DNA from: Rehmannia glutinosa | Taxonomy: Eukaryota; Streptophyta; Magnoliopsida; Lamiales; Orobanchaceae | NCBI GenBank assembly: GCA_016081115.2 | Contig: JABTTQ020002548.1 | Span: 62,001-126,000, forward strand | DNA: 64,000 nucleotides | Direction of reading: 5' to 3' | Shown here: positions 35,821 to 46,686 of the stretch, piece after piece | How positions within the stretch are numbered: position 1 is the stretch's first letter | Layout of the letters: each line of letters starts with the position of its first letter | The notes under the pieces: model-generated | What the model was told of the DNA's origin: nothing | What the model saw: only the letters and a program-made list of their open reading frames with translations | The model's database searches: none | Made by a program: the position numbers and the translations under genes

Positions 35821-37472
35821 TGTAAGTCCAAGCGGCTACGATAATCTAGAGGGGGGGTGAATAGATTATCTCCATCTTTCGATTTCGCCCTCTTTTTAAA
35901 ACCGAAAGCTCAAATATAATAAGAAAGATGCGGAATGTAGACAACACACGTCGATTTAAAGAGGTTCAACCCACCTAGGGCCTAATCCTCTACCACCCCA
36001 AGATATCAGGGATGGATTTCAAAAAGAAAAAGAATTTTATTAATTACCAAAATTAATACAAATTCAACTTACAACACCTTGAAGAGCACCACACTCTTCT
36101 TCAACAACACCTTTGGAGATTACCACAATCTCCTTTGAAGATTACCACAATCTTCCGTCTTGAAGAGCAATCGAACTCTCCAACACCACCTTTGGAGATT
36201 ACCACAATCTCCCTTTGAAGATTACCACAATTTTCCTTCAACGGCACCTTTGAAGATCACCACAATCTTCAATCTTGAAGAATACCAAATTCTTCAACAC
36301 CTCAAGAGCACCACACTCTTGAAATACCTATCACCTAGATCACCCAGTGTATTCTTACCACAAGAATACTCACAAGGATATCTTGTGTTTGGTTGATGAA
36401 TTACAATCAAGATTACACTTTGAAAAATATTACAACTCAAAAGTGCAAGTGTAATCAAGAAAGAAAGCCTAGACCTCAAGATGTGAAAGTGATAGTACTT
36501 AGGCTATTACAACAAGAATGTTGAAATGAATAACAAAGATTATGTGCTTGTGATATCTCTTGTTGTTTGTATCAAGTCTTGTGTATGATCCCTCAAGCTT
36601 TCATCTATTTATAGGAGAGCCTTCAAATTTGAATTCCAACATAGGCTCCTCCAAAGCTCCTCCAAAGGCTCCTCCAACATAAGCTCCTTCATGGGCTCCT
36701 CCATGTTTTCTTTTGTCTACAAATAAGACAAAGAGATTAAAATAAATATGGTTGTCTCATAAGGATACAAAAATCAGATAATAGAACAATCCCACATTTT
36801 AAGGAAGAATGGTCTTGACAACGGTTATATTTTTTTGTCAAACTAAAGGCGGACCGGTCGCACGAAATAGAGTTTGAAACATATAACACCAAATTAACAC
36901 AGGCGGCCGGTCAAGTGCACCTCGGCCAGGTCGACCTATGTGCCGAGCCTATGTTGTCAGATCGAACAATTTTGAGAGTTCTCAAGTTTACATTTCACGA
37001 AACTTGTTCCCTGTGCACGGTCGCTCGCCGGTCGACCGGTCGACCTCTCAATGACAAGTTGTCCGATTTTTATCAAAAATAAACCTCAAGAAATACTCCA
37101 AAAAATTCGTAAAAACATTTTAAACCGATTGGGAGTATTTAGGACAACATTAGAAATATAGTTTTGAAGAAATAAAACATTTACACAAAAAGTGTTGTCC
37201 GATATAAATTCCAATAAATACTCCAAAAATTAGTAGAAACATTTTAGATCAATTGGGAGTATTAGGACAACATAGTTTCAATGTAAAAACCCGTTGACTT
37301 AAAAGCATTAAATGTGTTGTCCAATTTTAAATCGAAAATAAACTAGAGGAGATACTCGAAAAATATTAAAACCATTTTAAAACATTTAGGAGTATTTGGA
37401 CAACCTTTAAAAAACATTGTTTTGGTGTAAAATCAAAATCATCAAAATCATGATAAAACCATTTATCAAACA
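35821..37472 (-). repeat. 5' LTR of the minus-strand SIRE-like element, enlarged by internal repeats
   Basis: It begins TGTAAGTCC on the plus strand (35821) and ends ATTTATCAAACA at 37472, 1652 bp against 1297 bp for the related LTR at 26039. The excess lies in a minisatellite of GGAGATTACCACAATCT / GAAGATTACCACAATCT units (36065-36330) and in three copies of a ~125-bp block (AAATACTCC...GGGAGTATTTAGGACAAC) at 37075-37415. GGTCGACCGGTCGACC-type palindromes lie at 36845-37055. A CTATTTATAGGAG TATA-like site (36603-36616) faces the minus strand. Confidence 0.83.
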
Positions 37473-37473
37473 C

Positions 37474-37911
37474 CTACTTCACCTTTGGATCCGGACCAAA
37501 GTAGGCTAACCCGTTGGACCCGACACTTTGATTTAATAATTTTATCCATAAAAATTATTAAGCATATTGCTACAACTTTAAGGTTGCAAACCCAAGTGCA
37601 GGTTGTCTCAAGTAATAAATTTCTCGGAGTCCGAGGTCGATCCTGAGGGAAGTTGATAGAAGTTTACAGGATATTTCTTATTTAAGTGATGAGTAAAATG
37701 ATTTTTAACTAGTAAGAATATATATTTTTTTTTCAAGAAATTTAATTAATAGAAATTTTGAGGATTAGGGATTCACTCTTGATTTCGGATAAAGGAATGA
37801 TTCTATTTTCTTACCTCTTAGATTGCCACTATTGGAATCCATACACAAAGAAGGTTCCAATGGGAAGATATTATACATATAAATCATGCAATAAGGTAAT
37901 CATGTTATATC
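37474..37911. repeat. 438-bp duplicated host segment, right copy
   Basis: It matches 31832-32269. It follows the LTR end directly and continues rightward without a break into unique DNA. The differences are scattered substitutions and small indels (for example CGGCGAG/CAAAGTAG, GATCCCTTGAGG/GATCCTGAGG). Confidence 0.9.
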
Positions 37912-39478
37912 ATCAATTAGAATTTATCTTATAACATCAATACTTGTTTATGTGATCAAGTATTTATGTATTCTTTTGTCTACAATAAATCAAGGTATCC
38001 ACATTAGTAGTCGGTTGAAATAAAACCAGACATTTATCTTATAACCAAGTATTTGTTGTGCCAATAGATATACATAAATCAAGAAACACCACAAAACAAA
38101 AATGTATAAGCTAAAAACAAATTAATGATACAAACAATGAAATTTAATATGAATCTACAATCATTCCTTATCCTTCATCAAGAGTTTCACCCCATTTCCT
38201 CAACAAAATAAACTTAGAATAACATGAAAAATAGAGAAAACAAAAGATTGAAGAAAAACTAAAGCAAACATTTTATAAAATACTAGAAATCTTACTATAA
38301 TTTAAGAAAAGCAAGAAAGAAAAATTCTTTTGAACTTTGTAACTCTAACTTTCTCTACATAAAACTTGCTCTTGGCTAATGCTAATGACCTCTATTTATA
38401 GCCAACTAAAAATCAATTTACAATTATTTTATTCTTTATTTTTATTACAAGTAAGAAAATAAGGAAATCAATACCAACTTTGCCACCTTCTTTGACTGGT
38501 CATTTTGTCCATGATATCAGCCATCTTTGCTCAATTTTCTTCCACAAATCAATTATCACATGAGTTGGCTTGAATTTCCAACTGATTTCATTGAATTTGA
38601 ACAACCATGGGCCAAGATATGGTTGAATAATTGAGATGTGGTTGGCATACGGGATTGACTAGTGCAACAGCCTCTTAGATTTTTATAAATTCATCCAATA
38701 CAAATCTGACTTTGGGGTCTTCATCAATGTTGTAGCTCTATGATTTGTACATACTCAGTAAAAATTTCAGATACAAATACCTTGTATTTTTCGAGTTATG
38801 TCCAAAATACCAAACTTGGTCAAGTCTGGAAATTAAATGAGCACCCTTCAATCCTCATTTTATGATGAATTTTTTTATCCAAGAAAATATCATTCCAAAC
38901 TTTGATTTTTGGTTTCAATCTCTCTGAAAACTTGTAAATGAATGGATTGTGAATCCATATCTTCAAGAATCATCCCAAAATCATGTCGGAAATGAAAGCT
39001 ATGCTCGTTGATCCAAAACTCCGCACTAAAAATTGCTTCCAAATACAATTCTATGTTGATTTCCTATTTTATTCCTAACATATTAATAATACTATAAATT
39101 CATTTTATTAATAATATTAATAAGGTAAAATAATAATATAAGCCTAAAATAATTATACAGTTTTAACGTTCATCACATATTATACTGAATATGTGTTGGA
39201 AACAGAGTACACATTTTTTAAAAGTTCAAATGGAATGTGCTTGTTTTGGATTAAACTTGTCACATTATCATTTAGTCCGTCGAAACCATTAAATGCATTT
39301 TGATACATACTCGATTCGTCTTTTCGTGCTCCACTCTATTTTTTTAATTATAAATAATCTAGTACTTCAAATTGAATACATTTAAGAAGTTTTGAATTCA
39401 AATACCATTTTGTCTATAATCTAGTCCGATAAGTTTTTTTTTTTTTTTTTCTTTTTCACATTAGATATACGCTTTGAT
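37912..39478. other. Non-coding stretch, possibly part of a large non-autonomous retroelement
   Basis: No reading frame longer than about 60 codons. The style (long untranslated blocks, frequent AATTATC/CCAAATAC motifs) resembles untranslated domains of plant LTR elements, but no LTR pair was identified. 39430-39450 is a poly(T) run just 3' of the carboxylesterase. Confidence 0.35.
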
Positions 39479-40790
39479 TTAAGATATTTCACTAAATGTA
39501 CATTGCTTGTGTATAAACTTTGTCACACTGCTAACAAACGAATCAAATTCCTTCACTTCAGGGAAAACATAGAAACCATGAATTGCCTGAGGAAACTCAA
39601 TAACCTCCACTTGTTTCCCACACTTTTTCAACCCATCAACATATCTCCTCTGCCAATCCTGCAGAGGATCATACCCTCCCACAACCACAAACACATTCGG
39701 AAACTCCAAACCTTTCATCTCATTCACAACCTCCGAATCCATCCAAACATTCACAGCACGATGGTCTCTATCAGCACCCTCCGGCAAAAACATCCTCCAC
39801 ATCCAATCCGTTTGTTTCACATCGATAACCGGCGCTTTCTTTAGCCTCAGCTCCGATTCCGTCCGCTCTTCCCCTCCGAAAAATGGCTGCACTAGTAAAA
39901 CTCCGATGATTTTCATGTTCTCGAATTCGTGGGAGTTTTGGTGAGCTCTGAACGTCACGTGATGGGCTATGTTCCCGCCCGCGCTGTCTCCTGCAACGAA
40001 GCATTTTTTGATGTCCGTGTTGGGAGGAAGGAAAGTGCAGTCTTTTTGATCGTCGATGAATTTTATGGCGCTATAGCAATCGTCGTATTGACAAGGGTAC
40101 CTGATGAAGTGTGAACAAGGGTACAATTCAACTGGTATGTTGATTCTACAAGAATACCATGAGAAACACGAGAATTGACAAAATACTCCCAATTTTTAAT
40201 TTTATAACCAACCACTTAAAAATAATATCAAAACAAGTGTTCATATGATTAACGTCATACTATAATAAAACTCTAAACTATTGAAAATTCTTAAAATATA
40301 ATAAAATAACCTACTAAAACTAATTTTAATAGATTATAAGTTATCTTTAAATCTTATTTGCATCAGTACCGGTGCTCAGGGGCGAGACGGTAATTGATGG
40401 ACGCGATAACGGCGGGGACTTTTGCAGCTAGGTGGCGGCAGAGTTCGTCGTAGCACTTGGAGTTGGGGCCGAAAGTGTTGAAACCGCCTCCGTGGAAGTA
40501 TACAATTAAAGGTAGTTTATTGGAGGGGTTGGTGGTGTTCGGGACGAAGAGGCGGAGCCAGAGGTTGCGGGAGGGGTCGATCGGGACGTCGGAGGTGGAG
40601 ACTTCGACGGTGTCGATGCGTTTGGTGGCAGAGGCCGAGTTTTTAGGTCGAAAAGGTTGAGGAGACGGCGGTTGATTGTGCCGTCACGGCGGATGTAAAG
40701 AAGTTTTGCCAATGCAAATGTTTGTAGTTGGAGCCTTGTCTTGAATGGTAGTTTATTTTGTTGTTTTGTGTTGTTGTTGTTGTCAGCCAT
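39479..40790 (-). CDS. CXE-type carboxylesterase (alpha/beta-hydrolase, CXE18/GID1-like family), two exons
   Basis: Exon 1 is 40370-40790 from the ATG at 40790 (MADNNNNTKQQNKLPFKTRL); exon 2 is 39479-40100. The intron has GTACTG...CATCAG ends and the join reads EHRYPCQYDDCYSA in phase. The oxyanion-hole motif HGGGF (VYFHGGGFNTFGP, about 40485-40515), the nucleophile elbow GDSAGG, the acid GGYDPLQDW and the catalytic IHGFYVF are all present, so the Ser-Asp-His triad is complete. Exon 2 is fully open. Exon 1 has one apparent base loss near 40634, after DLKTRP, where the frame must shift to reach TNPSNKLPLIVYFHGGG. With all catalytic parts intact, this may be a consensus error in a working gene. 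A TATTTAT box near 40837 lies about 45 bases upstream of the ATG. An in-frame upstream ATG (40883) is less likely as start. Enzymes of this family hydrolyse esters of small molecules in the cytosol; the substrate is unknown. Confidence 0.88.
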
Positions 40791-41270
40791 TTTTGGTGTT
40801 TGATGTAGTTTTGTACAAGAAAGAAAAAGACTCATAAATAGATGGACATAAAAAGCATGTGAATTCCCTCGAATCACCCACACAGCTAGCTAGAAACAAT
40901 GTTGTTTATATCGATTATATGGCTAAAGGGTTTTTAAAAAAAATTACAGGCGCGGGCCTGTGTTATTTGTATGTATCATCCGTATATGGACATTTTAAGA
41001 CCAAATATATTGTATTTGTATTGGCATCCATGCCGAACTTCTCATGAACTAATAATTGCTTCGGTACCTAAAACAAGTGAATACAATATAAATAAATTGT
41101 AACCTCTTGGATGATTTATTTTAGATATAGTTTTTTTTTCAATTTAATATTGCATGGATAAGAATATGTGAATATTTAATTTAGAGGACACCATTTGTAA
41201 AGGTGCCTCATATCTCAAAACCTCAAGTTCGACACTAATGTCATCCTACACCGCGGCTTGCTACATATAT
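40791..41270. other. Upstream region of the carboxylesterase
   Basis: Non-coding. It contains the likely promoter of the minus-strand CXE gene (TATA-like TATTTAT near 40837). Nothing else was recognised. Confidence 0.45.
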
Positions 41271-41490
41271 ATAGGGCTTAATTGTAAAAATAGTTCCGTG
41301 ACTATTGGGGCATGAGGGCCTGCATTTTTGGTCCTGTTGGTTTCTAATGTAGCAAAATTATTGGTCCTTTAAGTTTCCAATTTTCACACATTGAGGACCA
41401 GGTTCGCCGAAAATTGGAATTTTAGCCGGAATTTGTTACACGTCTTGCACGTGACCTCTCAATAGTTACGGGATTAATTTTGCGACAAAA
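41271..41490. repeat. MITE-like repeat (TTAATTGTAAAAATAG...CTATTG inverted ends)
   Basis: The left part (GGCTTAATTGTAAAAATAGTTCCGTGACTATTGGGG) is an imperfect inverted match to the right part (CCTCTCAATAGTTACGGGATTAATTTTGCGAC). The interior (GGTCCTGTTGG, GAGGACCAGG) is non-coding. The size is about 220 bp. Confidence 0.55.
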
Positions 41491-41494
41491 CCTA

Positions 41495-41498
<4 letters not shown>

Positions 41499-41532
<34 letters not shown>
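41499..41532. repeat. (TA)n microsatellite
   Basis: About 17 uninterrupted TA units follow the MITE-like repeat. Confidence 0.95.
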
Positions 41533-41535
<3 letters not shown>

Positions 41536-41803
41536 GCATTCTCCATTAATCTCCGTTCTTTGGAATGACAGATCGAATAGTTGTACAGAGCATATCAATT
41601 TTGTTTATTAAGTGCTTACATGATTAGAAATTTATAGCGCCAATATGTGATGAGAAAGTTAGATTAATTATTTTTTAGATAGCCAGAACAAATGTAGCTT
41701 TTATCTGCTGTCACTACTGTGGTTTAGATCAAGGAATTGAAATCTTTGAATTTCTCGTCAAAAAAATATTCCATTCAAACATGAATGTGTAACTAGATAT
41801 GAT

Positions 41804-41965
41804 CTATTTGAACAATATTTCAATTTTGCACAGTGGACAAATGTTCTTTCCTTTCAGCCACCGTTTGATGCAGCCGAAATGGTACTCGTGTCCACATCCA
41901 AGGGTCACAATCGTCCCGTTTTCACGGTAAAGTTTATCTTGACACATGATTGTTCTTTATCTCCA
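41804..41965 (-). pseudogene. RING-H2 zinc finger, terminal exon fragment (E3 ubiquitin ligase)
   Basis: On the minus strand the frame reads MCQDKLYRENGTIVTLGCGH, then EYHFGCIKRWLKGKNICPLC and KIEILFK with a TAG stop at 41804-41806. The spacing C-x-H-x2-H-x2-C-x10-C-x2-C is an exact RING-H2 match, as in BIG BROTHER/MBR-type E3 ligases that transfer ubiquitin from an E2. The first zinc Cys, three residues before MCQD, is missing in this frame (ATC/ACA codons). A stop lies just upstream. A MITE-like element and then a LINE follow upstream, so the rest of the gene has been displaced or lost. Confidence 0.55.
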
Positions 41966-41973
41966 TCTCTAAG

Positions 41974-42427
41974 CAGTTGCGGATCCAGGATTTTTTAAAT
42001 GGGAGTACGATAATTTTTTTTTTAAAAATTGCATATAAATATTATTTAAAATTTAAAGTCATAGAACAAAATGCTGTTTAAAAATTTGTAAAAGTTGACC
42101 ATGTAATCCTACTTGAAAAATTAATACATATATAAAAGAAATAATTAGAATAATTAATAAAAACAAGAGACAACAAAACACAATTTTAATAACATTATTG
42201 ATATTATTAGATTTTTGTTTTGTAGGTTTTGACTTTTGCCGTGGTTTATACATTCAAGTTATTATATCAATCTTTTAATTTTTTGAAGGGATTTGCATTG
42301 TTTTATTTCAATTTTCTAATTCTTTTTGTAAAAATGGGGGTACAAATTTATTATTAATTTTTTTTCACTAAAAAATATTGTTGTATTTTTTTTAATTACC
42401 CCCAAGATTGCATGTGCATCCGCCACT
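41974..42427. repeat. MITE-like element with GCGGATCC-type ends
   Basis: The left end is CAGTTGCGGATCCAGGA and the right end TGCATCCGCCACTAG, imperfect inverted repeats. The GGGGGTACAAATTT / AATTACCCCC pair lies inside. It separates the RING-H2 fragment from the LINE 3' end. Target duplication is uncertain. Confidence 0.45.
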
Positions 42428-45400
42428 AGTACTCTCGTTGTTTTTACGTACTTGGATATTGTTTCTTCGGACAAACCATTCTCGATTTCTTGATCTAAAA
42501 TATCTAAACTCCTATTCCGACGCACCATTAGATTCTCGATTTCTGAAAGAATATCAATGAATAAATTGCCCAGATTGTCTTCATTCCAATTAGGCCCCAA
42601 CTCACCTTTTTTTTGAAGTGGAAATTTCATTAGAATTACCGGAAACGGTCCAGCCGATTGAGACAAAAATTCGGGTGGATCATTCCACCAAGTACAATTG
42701 ACGTCGGAAAATTTAGCAAATCTAGCTAGTTCGTGAGCAATGATATTTTCGCCGAGGACACCAAAAGAGTCCCCAGATTTTGAATTTCTTTGAAGAGATC
42801 GAATATCCATCAAGATTGGTTCGATATCGGGCCTGGGTTGGTAAAATCTCGTCGGCCGCTATAATGGTTGTGGCATTTGAATCTCCGATAATTGATGTGT
42901 CTGTGTGGCCTTCAGAAATCGCCATCTCAAGAGCCTCCTAAGGGCAATTTTCTCTGCCATTTCCGGGTTCGTGACAAAAGAAATTTTTTCGAGAGACCTT
43001 TTATAAAATCGCCATGCCTATTTTGGATAAAAATGCCGATGCTGCTCGCACGATTTCTTTCGGTAGATGTGGCTCCATCGAAGTAAATATGTGTACCCCT
43101 TGGAGGGTGTCGTAGGATCTCCAAGTCCGAAAGTGAGTGCGATGGGCGTTCGGCCATGATGAGGCGATTGGAAGGATTCAAGGATAGCCCGACTTGTGAG
43201 ACTACGAGATCGCTATTTGAATGGCTGATTTTCAAGATGAGTTTATTCCTTCCATACCATAAGTTGTTTGCACAATGTGATAGAATACTGCAATATTATT
43301 CGGGGTCTCTTCGAGAAGATCTCGCAGTAAAGAGATATAGAGGATTGTTGGAATCGAAACACAACCTCCGAAATACCCGAGAAATACCATACCTGCTGCT
43401 GCGAGTGGGCAAATGGAAGAAAATATGAGTGTCGGAGGTGTACGTGGAATGGCATAATGGGCAGTTGGTATCGCCTTTGACCGAGATGGCGTCGGAGAAG
43501 ATTGGACGGTGTTGGAAGTGAGTGCGTGAGTATCCTCCATGCAAAGTGTAAAATCTGGCCGGTATAGAAAGCTTCCCAGAGTTTTTTTCCATACATTTGA
43601 GGTACCGAGCTAGAGCTACCCTCCGACTGAGGTCTCCGAACAGTTCGGAGAATGTAAAATGGTATGATATGCCGATTTGATAGAGAATTTCCCATTTTTC
43701 TTTGTGCGCCCAATACCATGAGTCATTACTACTGGAGTTTTGTAGTGGGATTGAGAGGATTAAGCTTGCGACATCCTCCGGGAAGAGTTGCGTGATCAAA
43801 TCAAAATTCCAAAGCAATTATTCTCGGCGTCAATCGGTCGGCGACCTTCATAGTTTGGGGATAGGGGGCGGGGGATTGGAGAAAATATGGAGCCTTTGGT
43901 ATCCGCCGGTCCCCCAAACTCGGGTGTGCGCCCCGAGAATGAATACGTTTAACACGACCTTCCATGAGGACCTTCCGCTATCCATGATGCTCCTCCATGT
44001 CCAAGATGGGCGATGATGCATTTGGGCGAGGATAGAGCAATTGCGGTGGTATTTTGCCTTGTAGACTCGTCTTAGGAGTGATGTGGGATTAGTAATGAGT
44101 CGCCACGCCTGTTTCGAGAGTAATGAGATTAAAAGCCCTGAAGTCCCGAAAGCCAATTACACCGTCTTTTTGACGTGTTAACTGGGACCATGAAACCCAG
44201 TGGATCTTTTTTTTTGTTTGTCGTACTACCCCACCAAAAATTCCGAACCACCGACTGAATCTCAGAAATGGCTAAATCTGTAAATCTAAAACAGCTCATC
44301 GCATAAGAAGGGATGGCCTGGAGAACCGATTTAATGAGTACCTCCTTTCCGCTTTTGAAAATTGATGCCTGGACCACCCTTGGATTTTTGCCAAACTTTG
44401 TCTTTGATGAAATCAAGATTTCTTTCTTATGCGCCCAACAATGCTTGGTAGCCCGAGGTATTTGCCGTGAGAAGGAACTCTTGTGAAACCCAAAATACCA
44501 AGGATTGAGTTAGTCGTTTCTTCGTTGACATCATTGCTAAAATAAACACCAGATTTATCTAGATTTACGAGCTGCCCCGAAACCTTCTCAAAGAGTTGGA
44601 TTGCAAACCGGATGTGTTTTGCTTCCTTTTTGGTGGCTTGTCCAAATAGCAACGTGTCATCGGCGAAGAAAATGTGAGATATGCTTGGAGCCGAGCGCGC
44701 GATTGCTATACCGTGAATTTTTTGGCACCGCTGCAAATCCTGCAAAAAACAAGAAAACACTTCCGAGCAAATAATGAAGATATAAGGTGAGAGGGGGTCG
44801 CCTTGGCGGATTCCTCTTTGTGGCTTAAGTGGCCACACTCGTTACCATTAAGAATAAAGGAGAACGAAACAGTGGTCAGACACTTAAGGATGAGATCAAC
44901 TAAAAGGCTAGAGAATCTAACGAGCATGGTGCGACGGACAAAGATCCACTCGATTCGATCAAATGCTTTGCTCATGTCTAGTTTTATGGATATGAGGCCT
45001 ATGGTGGGCGGTTTTGTGCGGATATGGTGGTGAATTTCGTGCGCTAATAAGACATTGTCCGTGATGAGGCGGCCGGGACAAAGGCCGACTAGATTCGGAA
45101 TGATGCTTAGGGAGGATGACGCATGAGTCTATTAGCTAAGACTTTGGAAGCAAGTTTGTAAATCACATTACAAAGGCTAATCGGACGGAATTGAGATATG
45201 GTGTCGGGATTTTTAGTTTTGGAATGAGGACTATGTGCGTGTAGTTCAGTGAAGACTCAAAAGACTTATTAAGACAATTTAGAACATAAGACACGACATC
45301 ATGACCAACAATGTGCCAAAATTTTTGATAAAAACGGGGCTCATACCGTCGGGTCCGGGTCCGGGCTTTTGAAAGGATGCATTTGTTTGAGCGCTTTCAC

Positions 45401-46686
45401 AATTTCGACTCCGTGAAGGTTTGAGTAAGCATCGATTCATTGATGGTGTAACCCTGGAAGATAGCCGAGCAACCGCTTGGGAGATGTCATGGTCGAGGGC
45501 GGCTAAAGGTGAAAATAGAGCCGAAGTGATTTGTGATGATGCGTTCGAGATCAATAGGAGTCGCGAAGATTGCCCGGCGGCAGGTCTTTGAGTTTTGAAA
45601 TGTGATTATTCGATTTTCGTTTGCTGGCAAAGGCGTGAAAAAATTGCGTGTTCCTGTCACCTTCTTTATACCAGTGATGTTTGGCTCTTTGCTTCCATTT
45701 AATATCCAATTGATCCGAGAGATAGGTCGAGTTTGATTTTTTTGGTGTAGTTACATTTTTGTGTTCTCGGTATTACCCCATTTTTGAGAAAATTATTTTC
45801 GCTTTTTATAGCCTGGATTTGTTTGTTAAGATCCTTACGGTTATGTCGCTCCAATTTAAGAGGCTCAAGGAGCAGTTTTCGTGCTTTGCGGGAGATCGAC
45901 AATGGTGTTATCCCAATTTTGCTTGATGACTTCGTCAAAATCTTTTACTTTCACCCAACAAGCCTCGAAGCGGAAAATACGGCGTTTGTTTTGGCGGAAG
46001 AGATGAGGGTTCGGTCTTGAACTTGGATGTGGAGGAGAGAGTGGTCGGAGAAGAAGGTGAAACAATGGTTGACACGCGTCCACGGGAAGAGCTCGTGCCA
46101 TATCGAGTTACAAGTGTCCGGTCGAGCCTAGTCGTTGGGTGTGCTTGGGGAGGTTAATAAGCGACTCCATGTGAATGAGGTCCTTCATAACCCAAGTCGA
46201 ACATATTGAGGTCCGGAGTGTGTTTCTAAAAAGTTCCATTTGCCATTGAGCGCGGGGGTGGCGCCGAATTTCGATTGTGTTAGCACTCGTTAAAATCGCC
46301 GCAAATGATCCAAGGTAACTCCGGGGTAGTGGCAAGGCTTGAATATTATTCCAACCGATCCTCGAAGGTTAACATTTGGTTCGCCATAGATGCTGTTAAA
46401 CGGAACGATTTCCCCAGAAGTTCGACTTCAACATCAATGAAACGGTCGAGAAGAAGGCTGAGAGTGATCATTTGTGTCTTTATGCGAGTAGAGCTAGCCC
46501 GCCCGAACGGCCACGAGCCAAGCGAGAAGCCATGGAAGTTGAGGGATTGTTTTAATTTTTCAATAATCTGGAGCTTGCATTTTGTTTCACACAAGAAAAC
46601 CATTGGGGAGACTTGCTACGGACGTAACCCGTAGTTCTTGAATTGTCGGGGTTCCCGGTCCCGCAATTCCATGAGATGATACTCAT
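42428..46686 (-). pseudogene. L1-type LINE ORF2: endonuclease, reverse transcriptase, zf-RVT, RNase H
   Basis: The ATG at 46684-46686 reads MSIISWNCGTGNPD, the start of the APE-type endonuclease, then QMVFLCETKCK-like (46560-46630) and further EN segments to 45870. RT in 44413-44975 shows MSKAFDRIEW, PQRGIRQGDPLSPYIFI and the catalytic HIFFADDTLLFGQ. The thumb region has VNLDKSGVYFSND and GKYLGLPS. 43296-44416 holds the C-terminal connection and zinc-binding (zf-RVT) region. 42316-43235 holds the RNase H-like domain (HIYFDGATSTERN, IIAHELARFAKFSD). This enzyme copies the LINE RNA at nicked target DNA. The frame is broken several times by one-base shifts. It is truncated at its 3' end by the MITE-like element. 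Confidence 0.86.

Larger units (their letters stand above)
32270..37472 (-). mobile_element. SIRE-like Ty1/copia fragment with 5' LTR and no 3' LTR
   Basis: On the minus strand: LTR 35821-37472, then the primer-binding site TGGTATCAAAGCC (plus 35806-35818), gag (34628-35773), a gap of AT-rich decayed pol, RT pieces at 33150-33250 (MDVKS-like, FLNG-like) and 32581-32820 (GMSVDKQIRGM, KVPLKEIFKYLKGT), ending at the post-pol motif shared with 24830-24870. No 3' LTR follows: the sequence stops abruptly at the duplicated host block (32269/32270). It is the same family as 22604-27335. Confidence 0.83.

Noticed and set aside
36065..36330. Regular GATTACCACAATCT units as a CRISPR array
   Set aside because: The units are variable, lie inside an LTR and occur in a plant genome. 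The spacers are not unique sequences of constant length.
43702..44016. Plus-strand frame opposite the LINE
   Set aside because: Antisense shadow of the LINE ORF2 connection region.
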